Assembly (NCBI GenBank): GCA_020091685.1
Contig: CM034595.1
Span: 24,909,564 to 24,973,563, forward strand
Reading direction: 5' to 3'
DNA length: 64,000 bases
From: Lutjanus erythropterus
Taxonomy: Eukaryota > Chordata > Actinopteri > Lutjaniformes > Lutjanidae
In this document: positions 1-12,971 of the stretch, in pieces
How the letters are laid out: every line of letters begins with the position of its first letter
Numbering within the stretch: the stretch's first letter is position 1
Notes under the pieces: generated by a model
Told to the model about the DNA's origin: nothing
The model's database searches: none
The model's input: the letters and a program-made list of their open reading frames with translations, nothing else
Program-made: the position numbers and the translations under genes

Positions 1-693
1 TGATGGCCTGGGTAATTTACTAGCAATTAAACAATACCTAAAGGCAACAAATTGACTGGAAAACATCAGAATGAAGGAAACAGTAGCCACCAGAGCTTTG
101 TAAATGAGGAGCACAGGCCTTAGTTGTGAGGTGAAGAGATGACTGATGAGGAAGATATAGTGTAGCAGCAGTGGCCTGTGGCTTAACGCCTGAAGTACAA
201 ATGAGAAAATTCCAAAAGAGAAACCAAACCCAAGAATCTCCCCCTGTGACTCCAGCTGCCAAGCAAACTAAGGAAATCCTCTGTTTTCAAAGGGTAGGGG
301 ATGGAGAGGTACCATGGTGTGTAACGTGAAGAGAGCCTACATGTAAATATGTACATTAAGACCTTATGAAGGCTGAGAAATTCCACTCAGGCTGCCAACT
401 GCTGCTGACTTTTACATAGTAATGAACAGAGAAAGAAGAGGTCCTCTTAAAATATAAAGCACATTTCCAGATTTAAGGCATTTGGAAACACAGTGGAATT
501 TGAATATATGAATACAGGTACACATACTGCACATACACCGCTCTCCAGAAACTGCTCCCCCGCAAACACTCACTCCCAGCCCCTGACCCGCACTGATGTA
601 TAAAACACAGTCTGTAGTGACCGTGTTCTTGTTTTGAAAGCTCTGCCGTCCCCTGTGAGCCATTTTCACTGCACACACACACACAGAACCGAC

Positions 694-724
<31 letters not shown>

Positions 725-2786
725 GCAGCAGCACAGGGAGCAGCATCAAAACGTGGCTGCTGTTACGAGTAGTACTAACCTGTCATCACTTTGACATTTT
801 AGGCAAACACTTAACCACAAACCCCTCCTCATTCACTTTTGCTTTTTTCATTAGGTTCTGTTTTCATTGAAGACTGTGCATTGACACAACTTCTGCTTTA
901 CCCAAACCTCGACTCTCTGCCTCTGGCTGTCTGTTTCCCTCTGTCAAATTTAAACTTTTGTTGAGCTGGCCACAAAAAACATCAGAAAACAAGTCTTCTC
1001 TCCTTCCCCTTGCAGTATTTGAGATACATTGCAATACAACACAATGGAGATCATCATCTGTGGTGGTAAAGGCATTGAAAAATTACATTAAAATGTAATA
1101 GCAATATCTCTTTCCAGAAGGAGTGTCCTTTTTATGGTGAATAGGGTCAACCATAGACCTAAGCATGGGGCCTTCTGTGCCCTGGGCCGGGGTCATCTGT
1201 ACCCTTTAACCCCCGCTGACAGTGGGCCTGGTTGGTCTGTCTGTCCACTGCTTTGGTCCAGACTGAAATATCTTAACAACTGCTGGATGTATTGCTATTT
1301 AAAGTTTGTTCAGATATTCATATTCCCCAGTCAATCAGTCCATATAACAGTGTCATGTCTTAACAACTGGTGTCACCAACAAGTCAAAATTTATTTATGA
1401 CCAAATTTCTGCAAAAATAGTGACATTTCCATCAGCAAAAAGTTTACAAAGGCGCACAACCAAATGTGACAAGTATTAAGTAAAAGTTGTAGAGCTTTCC
1501 AACAGATTTTTAGCACAGCACAAACTAAATTAACTTTATAATAATTCAAACATCAGTACTTTCCAAACAGACCAACTGAACTTCTCCTACCACAGAGGTA
1601 TATCTGATCTCCACCAGCTACACATATTTCTATAGCGGCACTCTGCCTCTCCTCCTCCATGTTGGCTCGTGTTCTCCTCTTCTGTGGTTCCAGTGGAGTC
1701 TGGAGGTTCCCCAGTTCTCTTGTGGGGAAGGGAGGGGTCTGCAACCAGTCCTGCCACTAGAGTCTGTCTGCCCCGCTGACACTAAAACCATGCCACCACT
1801 CAGTGTGTGTCTGTGTGTTGAGGGGGTCGGGTGGGGCTGAAAAGGAAGAGTTTTTTGTTCCCACTTGGCTATTTTAGTAGACCCAAGGGGTTCATTTAGT
1901 TATTTCAGAGATGTTATTTTTGGGGGCGGGGTGGTGGTGGTATTGTGTGGTTGCTTGAGGGTGTAGATGGTCACCATACCACTTTCACACAATGTGTGAG
2001 GAATGTCGGGGATGCTCTACACATCCCACTGATAATGTAGGTTAGTTGTTTGTATGTTTCCCACAATAGTTCCTGTCATGATAGAAAAAAAAGCTCCGGA
2101 ATCAACATTTTGAGCAACGTGACACCTTAAAACTCTCAAATAAAACCCAGAAATTATGATTGTTTATAGGGATAGTTCAGATTATTTGAAGTTGTGTTGT
2201 CTGAGGAACCTTTTAAGTCGCTTTATTACCTACAGTAGCTGGCGGTCAGCACAGTCCCAGTCTGTAGAAGCAGAGGGGGGCACCAGCATTGAAGCTAAGC
2301 AATTAGCTGCCGCAGACAAGGTCAGCAGCAAATCTTTTTATTTTTTAAAAAGGCCCTTCTGTGTTTTAAAAGATTAGTGCAGATTCACCAAAGTCACACG
2401 ATAAGGCAGTGGTAGACCAACAACTCCCGTGTTCTGCAAGATAAAATTACTTATTACACCCCTTTAGTCAGGTTGTTTTGGAGAGTGATATTTGGCTTAT
2501 TTTATGGCGTTTTCCTGTTGGAAAAGGATGTCTAACAGCAAAGTAAAGTGGTAAATATATTCTAGACATAGCGTACACTTAAACTGATATTGATTTTTTA
2601 GATGGCTAAAACCAGCGGTAAGGTGCTTCTGACTGATTCTTGCCACTTCTTCAAGCATGTCGCCTGCTATCTAGTGAAGGTAATACACTGTCCATCAATA
2701 AAAACCTCATACAACCCCACTTCAAATAATCTGAACTATCCCTTTAAAGCAGAATGACTCATCAAGACTTGATGAGATGTACTCAC
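1..2786 (-). other. itga10: itga10 intron 8 (partial)
   Basis: No match to the next expected exon (end of the I domain, with the helix-C region) is visible here, so intron 8 runs off the left edge. The stretch holds an (AC)n tract at 695-723, a decayed repeat at about 1120-1450, another repeat-like stretch at about 1540-1770 and a complete MITE at 2169-2742. Confidence 0.6.
2169..2742. mobile_element. MITE with 32-bp terminal inverted repeats
   Basis: Left arm 2169-2200 and right arm 2711-2742 are inverted copies agreeing at 30 of 32 positions. Both start GGGATAGTTCAGATTATTTG. The 574-bp body has no transposase frame, so it is non-autonomous. A possible TTA target duplication outside the ends would suit PIF/Harbinger, but this is not certain. 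Related internal sequence recurs at 39649-39918 and 43140-43470. Confidence 0.85.
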
Positions 2787-2937
2787 AGCGATGGCGTATC
2801 TTGTGATGTTTCTGTTCTCGCACTCATTCAGAGCATCTGGTAGCTCCTCCCCGTCATGTGACTCTCCATCCGTCACGACGATCATCACCTTGGTGGCGCC
2901 CTCCCTGGCTCCACGCTCAGCACTGAACGCCTCCGTG
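2787..2937 (-). CDS. itga10: itga10 exon 8 (I domain, MIDAS Asp)
   Basis: Acceptor TTATAG and donor GTGAGT enclose 151 bp. It reads TEAFSAERGAREGATKVMIV, then VTDGESHDGEELPDALNECE and NRNITRYAIA. VTDGESHDGEE is the diagnostic third MIDAS segment of the collagen-receptor I domains. This is the last itga10 exon inside the window. Confidence 0.96.
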
Positions 2938-3507
2938 CTATAAAGAAAGAGAGAACATAAAGAATGTTGTGCTAGTTTGCTAAAAAATCCAGCTGAATGG
3001 TCTGGAATCAAGACAGAGAGCGCAAGAAAGAAAGAGAAAGAAAACAGAGGGAAAGTACGAGGAGTGAAAGAACCTGAAGGAGAGGGAGGATACCAGGGAG
3101 TCACTTGGTTTCCTAAAATCTCAAATAAACTTCCCCTATAAGATAATATACAACGTCAAGTGCTTGTCTGAGAAAATGAATAGCCAGAAAAACATTGAGA
3201 CATTGGATTTCAGTTCACTCATATGGTCCAAATCACAACTGGACCATGCTACAACTATATTAGTCATACTTGACACACATACATTAGCTGCCAGTTGACT
3301 GAAATTGGTCACTGCATGCAGCGGGCATGTGTCATTGCACACAGCAACCGCATCTGTGCATTCCCATCCGGTTGTGCCATGATACAGAGAGGAAACCTAA
3401 ATGACAAACACACGAACAGACCCAAGCCGCACCCTGTTTGTCTGCAGGAAACCTGTTCTCAGTGGGACCTGCTTCAAGCGTTGAATAGGGTTGGTAAGCC
3501 TCAGACC

Positions 3508-3590
<83 letters not shown>

Positions 3591-6189
3591 AACTGGGGAG
3601 AGTAGTCACTGCTAGTGAACTCAGTCATTTTCAGGCCTAACTCCAGCCCTTGCCTAAATATAACATTGTGGTCAGCCGCAAGAAACTCAGAGTTAAAAAC
3701 AACCGTTTCCCCTATGCAGTCTGCAAATTACATAGGAGCAGCAGAGAAGAAGAGGAAAGGAGAAAACAGAAGAGGGGAGTGGAAGAAAAATAACGGAGAG
3801 GAGTCAAAGACTGAAGAAGATGAGGAAAGAAAGATAGTGTAGCGCTGGTTACTCTGAGCGTCAACTGAACTTAACTGTGTGGTTAAAGCAAGAGCGCAGG
3901 GACTGCTTCGTCTGTGTACATTATTACATTATATTCATTATTGTATTATTATTATTAATTGCACTAAAGACTTTATCACCTTTTTATACAAATCTTGATC
4001 CAGGAAAAAAACAGCAATAACACATCTGAAGATCTCAAGGAGCAGGAAGGAGTAAAGGAAACTAAAAGCTCAGCTAAACAACTAGGAGCTAGGTCTGTCA
4101 CTGTGTTATAAGTAATCATTAATATCTTAAAATCAATTCTAAAAGCAACAGGTGAACCAGTGTAGAGAAGCCACGATGGGTGGGATGTGGTCATGTTTCT
4201 TTGGCCAAGTCAGAATCTTTACAGCAGAATTTTGGATGAGCTGTAAACGGGCGAGGAGTTTTTTGTGGATGAAATAAATTACAGTAATCTTGATGACTGG
4301 TTACGAAGGCATGATTGACAGTGTCCAGATTTATGGCAGAAAGAAATGGTCTGATCCTTGAAACATTTCTGAGATGATGAAAACAAGATTGAATGACAGA
4401 TTTGACATGTTCCTCTAAGCTGAGGTTTCAATCAAAAATGACACCAGGATTTCTGCAATACTCACAATATTGAACATCCTTGTTGTATTGGATTGATTAT
4501 TATTAATTAAAGCAACAAGCATGTAGTAACCATTAATGAAATTATTACATTAGGTCTGAAAAGACACAAAAATATCTAGGGAAAAGGAAATAAAGAGAAA
4601 AAAACACTAAGGATGGTCGCTTGAAGGGAGAGAAAGAAATTGGCAAATGCAAATTAAAAGAATGGTTAAAGGCAGTAAAATGAAGCCAAGTATTACAACT
4701 AAGAAGTGTAAATCCTGCTCTGATGTGGTATTAAGATTGTGTGGTGTATACAATGAAATTAAAATGTGGGTAAAGAGAAAAGAAAGATATAAAAGTGGGA
4801 AGACATGTGGCAGAGGAGAGAAGAAAGTGAGAAATGACGAGACAAGACAGATATAAACAGGTAACGGGAAGGAAGAATAAAAAAGGAAAAGAGGAAAGCG
4901 CAGAAAAATTAGGATGAAAGACAAGGAGATGAGAAAGAGGAAAGGGGAGATGAAAGAGGAGAGAAAGTGTGTGGAGCTAATTGGGAGGCCTGGCTGTATT
5001 TACAGCCCATTTTATGGAGTCACAGCAGTGTGGTAATGACACGGCGCAGCGGTCTCTGAGTGTACTTTTGTGTGTGTGTTTGTGTGGGTGAGTGAGAGCG
5101 CCTCAGACGGGTGGAGCAATATAAAATTCAGTGGCTAATCCAATTGTAGATGACTGTTTGATGTTCATGCATCAGTCTGTCATCTGCTCTGAATTCAAAC
5201 TGTCCTCTGTTCGCTCCATTACTGTCGTTAACATGTCAACATCGCACTGTGTGAAGGTCCAAAGAAACACACTTTTTTTCATCATCGGGAGAGATTTAGA
5301 GGCCAGCGTCTTCCTCATCATTTTTTAAAAGTGTCAGACAGTTCTTTTAAAGGCTGACACTAAGTCCTTTCAAACTATTAGTCTGACATTTCGGACTTTC
5401 GGTTTCTTTATGAGATTTAGATGAGAAGATCAATATCACTCCAATGTCAAAATGGGTACCTATAGAGCCAAAACCAGCAGCTATCAGCTAGACTTACCAA
5501 ACAGACTGAAAACAGGGGGAATCAACTAGCCTGGCTTTGTCCACCGGAAACAAAATCTGCCTAACCAGCACCTTGGAAACAAACTAATTAACATGTTTGT
5601 TTGTTTAATGTGGACAGTCGCCATACATCTACTGTAACTCTCAAAATATTTTCTGTGAGTTTGTTAGTGTCGGCAAACTGGGTCAACCCCCTTTTCACTT
5701 GTGTTGTGTTTGGAGATCCATTCCCCCGCAAACTGTTGTTGAGTTTGTTGAGCTCATTATTATTTTCTCCACACAACACAGCACTTCCATTTGTGTACAA
5801 AGGATTTGGTGGGTGTATTCCTACCGACTTGGTTGAGCTAACAATCAAAGTCATATTTTCATCGTCCCATGAGTTCCAGATAAAAGTGTACGGCTCTGTT
5901 GTGCTCTGAGTGTGCGCTCACTGTGCACACAAAAATAAAATCATCAAAGGCCTCTGGGGAGATATATTTAGGAGTTAAGTGCTGGGGTTTAGGGTTAAGT
6001 TTATAATAAGGACAAGGTTAGGGTAAAAGGTCAAAGGTCAAACATGCAGGAAAGAGGGTTGAAGCCGAGGTTAGCCGGGGCCAAGGAATGAATGCGGTCA
6101 GTGTCGGTTCTTGGCCCTCTTAAGTATAGTAATAGAATGTGTGTAGGTGAATTTGAGTGTATGGTGTGATCCCTTAATATGTATTCATC

Positions 6190-6225
<36 letters not shown>

Positions 6226-9167
6226 TACAGCTGCAGGAGCACTACTTGGCTGGCCAGGCTGGGTCAGGCTGTGCCACACCTGCAGCCGTGCTGAGCCAGC
6301 AGCCAGCTAGTCCAGCTCAGCTAATCTCACTGTTTTTATACCCCGTCACTTTCCTGTCTAGTGCCAGGGCCGCTATCTGTACATCTCTATGTGTCTGAGC
6401 AGAGGTAAGTGTGTTTGTGTAAGTCAAAACAGAAGTTCTTCAATTATTTCAACTGTAATTGTGATTTCTTTACCCCGATACACACACAAAAACAAATGTT
6501 CACTGATGTGATTAAAAAATGAAGTTCTATGCTTCTTTTTTGTCATGGTCAATGATGAGTCCACTGACGGTGTTTTCGCCATCTGACGGGGTGGGAAAGG
6601 TCCAGCAGTGTCTGGATTTCCCGTCACTGGTGTTTTAAGGCCACAGTTACACTATTTTACTGGCTCCATTTTCCAGTCACTGCTTTTCAACTACCTTTTA
6701 AACGTTCCTGCTTTAAACTTCTCCAACTTTTACCTTTAAATGTAGCAGAAAACAGGAACTCTCCAATTACCTGTGTGCATGTGCATGTGTGTGTGTCTCT
6801 GTGTGTGTGTGTGCGCACAGAGGTACAACCCCTCTCCAAGATACACATCCCAAAATGGAAGTCATGGCCACACATCAGGTCTGGGCGTGGTGCACTATGT
6901 GGGTATGACTTTAATAAAGCAGGAATTTTATTTTGAAGAGAAAGATATTTTAAGATTTAAAGGTTTTCATTTAGCCACTGACCCTCAACCTATAGAGCTG
7001 TTTCTTTAGACTTGGGTTACCAGCTTAAATACCTTCAACATACTTCTGTGAAGGAAAGTCATGAAGGTGATGAGAAGCTTGGCAACAATACAGTGAGGAG
7101 TAAGTTGAAGGACAGGGTTAGGGTTCGATTGTATCATTTATATATTTCTCTGCTCAGTAACTGGTCATAACATGTGCTTTCAAAAAAACTATTTGAACAT
7201 AAAAATAATATTAGCAAAGACAATATTCTTTAATTCAAAGTGGCATTGACTGACTTTTGGGCCTCTTGAAAGCAGTACAAAAAGCTCTAAACACAGCATT
7301 ATCAAATTATCTTCTCATAAAGTTGACATGGCAAACATGTTGTTTATTTACTCATCCAACAGGCACACAGCAGCATTATCATTCATTTTGAGTATTGTAA
7401 GGCACTGGAAAAGTCCAAATCCAATTATCACTTTCATTTTAGCTAAGTTTTTGTTCCCCACCAAATCCTAAGGGAAATATCTGGCTCATTAACTGTTAAA
7501 TGAGCCCCTACGTTCCCCAGTTAGTCACTAGCTATGTCTGCTGTTTGATGCTGGGTAAGTAGTGTATAGTGGGTTAGTCAGATTTTTCAGTGGAAATAGC
7601 TGTGTGGTCTCGCTGGAAATGTGTTTGATGAGAGCAGTGAGAGTGAACCAAAACTATAAAGTTGCATGCCATAAAACCAAAACAATGAGCTAAAAGATGT
7701 TACAATGGTGACAAGAGTTGAGGGTTTATCATAAATATGTGTGGGTCTGTCACTATGAGCAACTTCTTTCACACTGTTTTTATTTGATCTATTGTAAAAA
7801 TCAAAATTTATAAAACCAATAGTTCAGGCTCTTGAATAATGATCAGCTTAGCCGTGTTCAAAGCAGTGAAATACTATTATTAATACTAATGAACACAGTC
7901 CTGTGACATCAATACACCAGTATTACCAAAAAATAGTTTCAAAATGTCAGTGATTTACCGGGTGAGCTAAGTGTGGATGAGTGGCTGAGAGAGATGGAAG
8001 AGGAAGATGAAAAAAGAAAGGAGACATGCTGAAATTAATGAGAGAAGAGCTGGAAACATTTGTCATTCACCAGGATCAGAACGGTCAGAATTACTTTATT
8101 TAATGAATGCACAAAAAAAACAAAAAAACACAAAGATGCAAAAGACGCAAAGCAAGTCTACAGGGATTTATGTTTGAGCAGCCAGGCAACCCACTGTGTC
8201 TTGCTGTTTTTTTGGAGAAATAACCTACTTCTCATTGCTGCAGTGCAACCCAACAGCCTTCCATTTCCATCCGAAGTGGACAAACTACGCCAGTGATCGT
8301 GGTAAGTTAACAATGCGTCTTTAGATAGTTTGCACGAAAGAGTAATCATGTCAGTAAAAGTGCATAAATGTGAATTGTCTCTGCAATGTTACTGATGCAA
8401 AAACTACAATGACAGTGTATATCCAGTGTACCTGCATAACTGAACGCTATTTTAGCAGTTTCATATTTAATGGCATCATGGCAATAGCCAGACAAATTTT
8501 AAGAATCACCTTAGTCTTTCCACTGGGTCTGTGTGTTGCTTGGCAACCATCCTGCTAAATGTCGCTGAAGTACTGCATTGCTTAGTGGAAGAATGATGAT
8601 TTGTTATCAACAAATTACTGCAATTTTTGTTCCTTTGTGCTTATTTTATGAAACCATGACAGGTATATATAGTAGCTGTTTTATAAAAGTAATAACCCAT
8701 GCAAGGCTGTGATTCACAGGGATTTTAGAGCCAACTAGAGGCGTGCAACCCAAAAGAATATTTGGATGGTGCTCCTTCATAATCAAACATTTGGAATAGT
8801 GGCTGTAATTTAATTACATATTTAACCGTAAAAGATTACATTTATATTGTAATTTCATTACATGTAACTACTTGCATGATGCCAAAATGTAATCTGTTCA
8901 TCTTTGAATCCAAGCGGACATTTGTGCCAAGTTTGAAGAAATTCCCTCAAGGCGTTCTTGAGATGTTGCGCTCACAAGAATGGGGTGACCTGAAAATATA
9001 ATGCCTCTGACCACAGCTGCTGTCGGCTTGGAGCCATAAAACAGGTTTTTCAAGGTTTCTCAAAAATTGGGAATGACAGAGGTCCCTCAGCATACAGTTA
9101 TGAATGTGCCTAAAAAAATTAGGCTGATCATTCCAGTAGTATGTGAGACATGTTGCAGGTCCATTGA

Positions 9168-9230
<63 letters not shown>

Positions 9231-12200
9231 ATTACGTGATAACAGTGCTCCATAACTGCTTTCAAATCATTATAAACCACAGCCTCTTGGGGCTGATTGT
9301 TTGAATTGATTGGAGCAGCATTAAGTACCGCGTTTTAAAGCGCTTAATCTAATCCTTGTCTGGGATCATACTGGAGCACATCACAAAAGATGTTCAGACA
9401 AGAGGAAAATAGATCTGATTGTCATTATAACTGCAAATTATACAGTAATATATTTAGAGTAAAACCCCCAAGAATGTTATACCAAACAGCTGGACAGTTT
9501 CCAGTTAGAACCAAAACGTACGGTAGATTTGTCTGACTAAGAACATCAGCCAGTAAGAGTAAAGAAACAGTGATTGACAGGCCTACCAGGCCATGTGGAT
9601 GGCATATGCAGTGCGCGTCTCCCGTCCCTCCTGTCTGCTGATGTTCTTGGCGGCCTCCACCACCTCCTGTGTGGTCTGGTAGTCCTTCAGAGACCACTCA
9701 TGGACTGCTATCTCGCCATACTGCAGTATACCAACCTGAATGTGCACAAAAACACAGACACAAGCACACACAAGTATTTCAATAATGCCACATGTTCATG
9801 GTTGTGCTGGTACATACTTGTGGAAAGTAACATCTGAGCCTCATGTTTCTGGGGTGAACTATCTCTTTAAGTACCAGTCCTGTTCGTAAAGCAAACAGTG
9901 TACTTGGGGAATTTTTGAATTCATTCAAAAACCAGAGGTATTTCCTCTTCACCTCACATTGCCTGCTACCCCTTACCCCCCACCCACCCTCCCTTTTCAA
10001 AACCCAAACCTCCTCTCGCTCCTCTTGTTGTTTAGCTCAGAATAATGTCCTCAGACCCCCCCTCTCTCCGCTCTCCAACTTCCATTCCTCCCCAACCTCA
10101 AGCTAGCTCGGCTCATGTCCCCTTACATTACTAAAGCAATTCATTCTGGTAATATTTGCTTCGTTATATGTGTCGCTCCATGTATGTTTTCACTCAAGGG
10201 ACTAGCTTGTCTTAGTGTTCTGGGCAACGGCGAAGGGGTTCCAGCGGTTTAAGGGGGAGACTCACTCAAATTCAAACCCACAAGTTTCCATTACCAACGT
10301 AAATAATATTTATAGGCAGTGCAAATACACGTCGACTTGCACTAGTGGTGTAGTCTAGTTCATCGTAGTGGATATACCGTGATAGAGAACGTTTTTGTGA
10401 TGACATTCATCTCAGCTGTGTCTTGAGATATTGTAAATCATATAAAACTATAGAAAAACTGACACAAATTAAATGATTCCTACAATAGTGCTCTAACAAA
10501 AAAAGTACAGTGAACTGTTAACATATAATCATAATATAATATAAACAAATAAGGTGCGCAAAACTTGCTGCAAAATTGAGGCATTCAAGTTCTGCTAAGA
10601 GTAAAATATAACTTTATAATGGATGATACTGTATGATGATATATACAAGTTTTAACTGCTGCCATTATATTGTTTTCTTTTCATAAGACCTGTATAATAA
10701 CTGAGAATTCATTTAAGTTGCATTTGTCCTTTAAATGTTGTTTCATTTGGTAAATGTCACAGTGCTTTTATTTTGAAGTCTCGCCTAAATCAGCTGATAG
10801 TCTTGTAATGCTGCTCTTGCGATAATGTTGCTCTTTTACTTGGTAAAATGTTATTTCACATTCCTTAACATGGTCTAATTTTTATTTTCTTGACAATGTT
10901 TGTTTAGTTTTCACAGTAGATTTGGAAAGAAAGCATCAAATAAACCAGTAGAGAGAAAGCCACTTGTCTCTGGGAATAGCTGGTATATGTTCCTTGAGGC
11001 ACAGACAAACTTAAAAATGCCATGACGTACTTTCTTACTTTCTTTCTTACGTACTTCTGTGGCCCACCCAAACATTTAATCACAGATCTGATCAACACAT
11101 GAAACCGATCATACCAATGGCGGGATATAAGATACATTCCTGTGTTAATGTGACAGATCACCAAATCTGGTGTGACACCTGTTAAAGTAGATCAGATAAA
11201 TGAAGAATAACAATTTAAATAATTTAAATCCCATGGCTTTGTTGTATTAATTCTGATTACTTTTTTAAAAATCATTCCTAAATATTTTATGGTAATTTCA
11301 AACTTATAAAAGTGAAACTGTTGTTATTTATAAATGTTATATATGTATTTTTCATGACTTCTCAATGCCCAACTGCAGGGCCTTCATGGCCCATCAGGCT
11401 CACTGTGGGAATCACTGATATATACTGTGTGTACTGTGATATCAAATTACATATACTGTAATAGAAGATTTTTGCTACACCAAACGGTTATTTTTATATC
11501 TAAATGTGATCAAAAATTCATATAAATAAAAACCGTCAAATTAAGATGCGTTTCAGTCACGTTTGACTATAACAATGCCAATCATGAAACACCATTGAGA
11601 TGGTGGCCCACTGGATTTTTTTTTTTTTTTACAGACATGGGCCCTCTGTTACAAAAGGTTGAGAGCCCCTGACGTAGACTGACTTGCATTTATACCTGCA
11701 TCTGGTCCGAGCTGATGTGGAACTTGCTGAGGATGTTGCTGAGGAAGTTCTGGACCTCGTACCAGGGGTAGATACTGTTTGAGCCGTCCAGCACGATCAC
11801 GATGTCCATGTATGTGGAGCACCCTGCCACATGTGGGAGATTAAAAATATTTGGTCAGCTAAAGCAGGCCTGTGCTGCATGCTTCTCTGCCTCAGCGAGT
11901 GTGTTTGTGCAAATATGTGGTTACTTTGCGCCGTTGGAGCGATGGTCTCCCTTGGTTCTAGGTCATCGCTGACTGAGGCACAGATGCCGGTGCTGAACAT
12001 AGACGTACCGCACTCTTGAGACCACAGAGGGGCACATGCCTGCCAAAAACACACACACACACACATCAGCATCTGTCTTGCAGGTGAAGCAATTTCAGGA
12101 GCATCTACAGTCATTTTGAGTGGTTTATATATTTCGGTGTTCCGCTCACAGGAGTGTCGGTGGTTTTTTTTGGTCATTATCAAAAGGTTTAGACACGTAG

Positions 12201-12914
12201 ACAAATGTGGCCGGGTGACCCACAAATAAACACAGAATAAAAGACTAAATGAGGGCAGATGGGGAACAAAAAGAAAACAAGTCATGAGAGGGAATAAGTC
12301 ATGGAAAAACTACAATATTGTGGTTTTCTGGGATAGAAAAATGAGGGAGAGGCAAAGAGGCAGAGACTATTGTTGACATGTTGGCAGCCACTGTTGTCAT
12401 GAGTGGTTTAACAGAGCTGGAACACCAGACCAGCAAAGCAATTTAAATCTGATTGTGCTAAAAGTAGGGGGTGAGTGTGGGGCTGGGGGGGCCGTCGTGT
12501 AAAAATATTTCTGTCTTCAAAGCATGCCGTTTATTTGGCTTTCATACCAAGAGGGAGGAATAAGGGGGAGAGTGCGGAAAGAGGAGATAAAAGAGAAACT
12601 CACGCACACAGCAGTGAGACAAAAGAGAGACAGAAAGTGGGGTGAAATGGGGGTAGAATGAGAGAAAGAGAAACATCCTGGTTTTGCTCGCCCTGTCATT
12701 ATGGACGGGTTTCTCCTCAGGCACACAGACATGCAGGCAGAGAAGACGAAGAAGAAGGGATGGAGAGAGAGATGAGAGAAAGGAAGGAGTGAGAGGATGG
12801 AGAAATGCAAGAGAGGTGCTATGGCTTTTGGTAGGTCTGTCATTAACAAAGGGCCGGAGACGCATTCCGATCCTGTTATAGACCTGACCACTGGGGTTAG
12901 GATAAACACACACT

Positions 12915-12971
<57 letters not shown>

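Larger units (their letters stand above)
2938..9586 (-). other. itga10: itga10 intron 7
   Basis: This 6.65-kb intron has no credible coding exon. It contains the (AC)40 tract at 3509-3588, a LINE-like remnant at about 3990-4480, purine-rich sequence at 4580-4970, a MITE fragment at about 5411-5610, a perfect DR1 motif at 6028-6040, (GT)n at 6191-6222 and a fish repeat at about 8860-9050 followed by (CA)n at 9169-9226. Confidence 0.7.

Noticed and set aside
3332..3628. Cys/Val- or His/Thr-repeat proteins at the many (AC)n tracts
   Set aside because: They are translations of dinucleotide repeats in both directions. The same artefact appears at 9169, 12916, 45304, 51083, 52280, 59151 and elsewhere.
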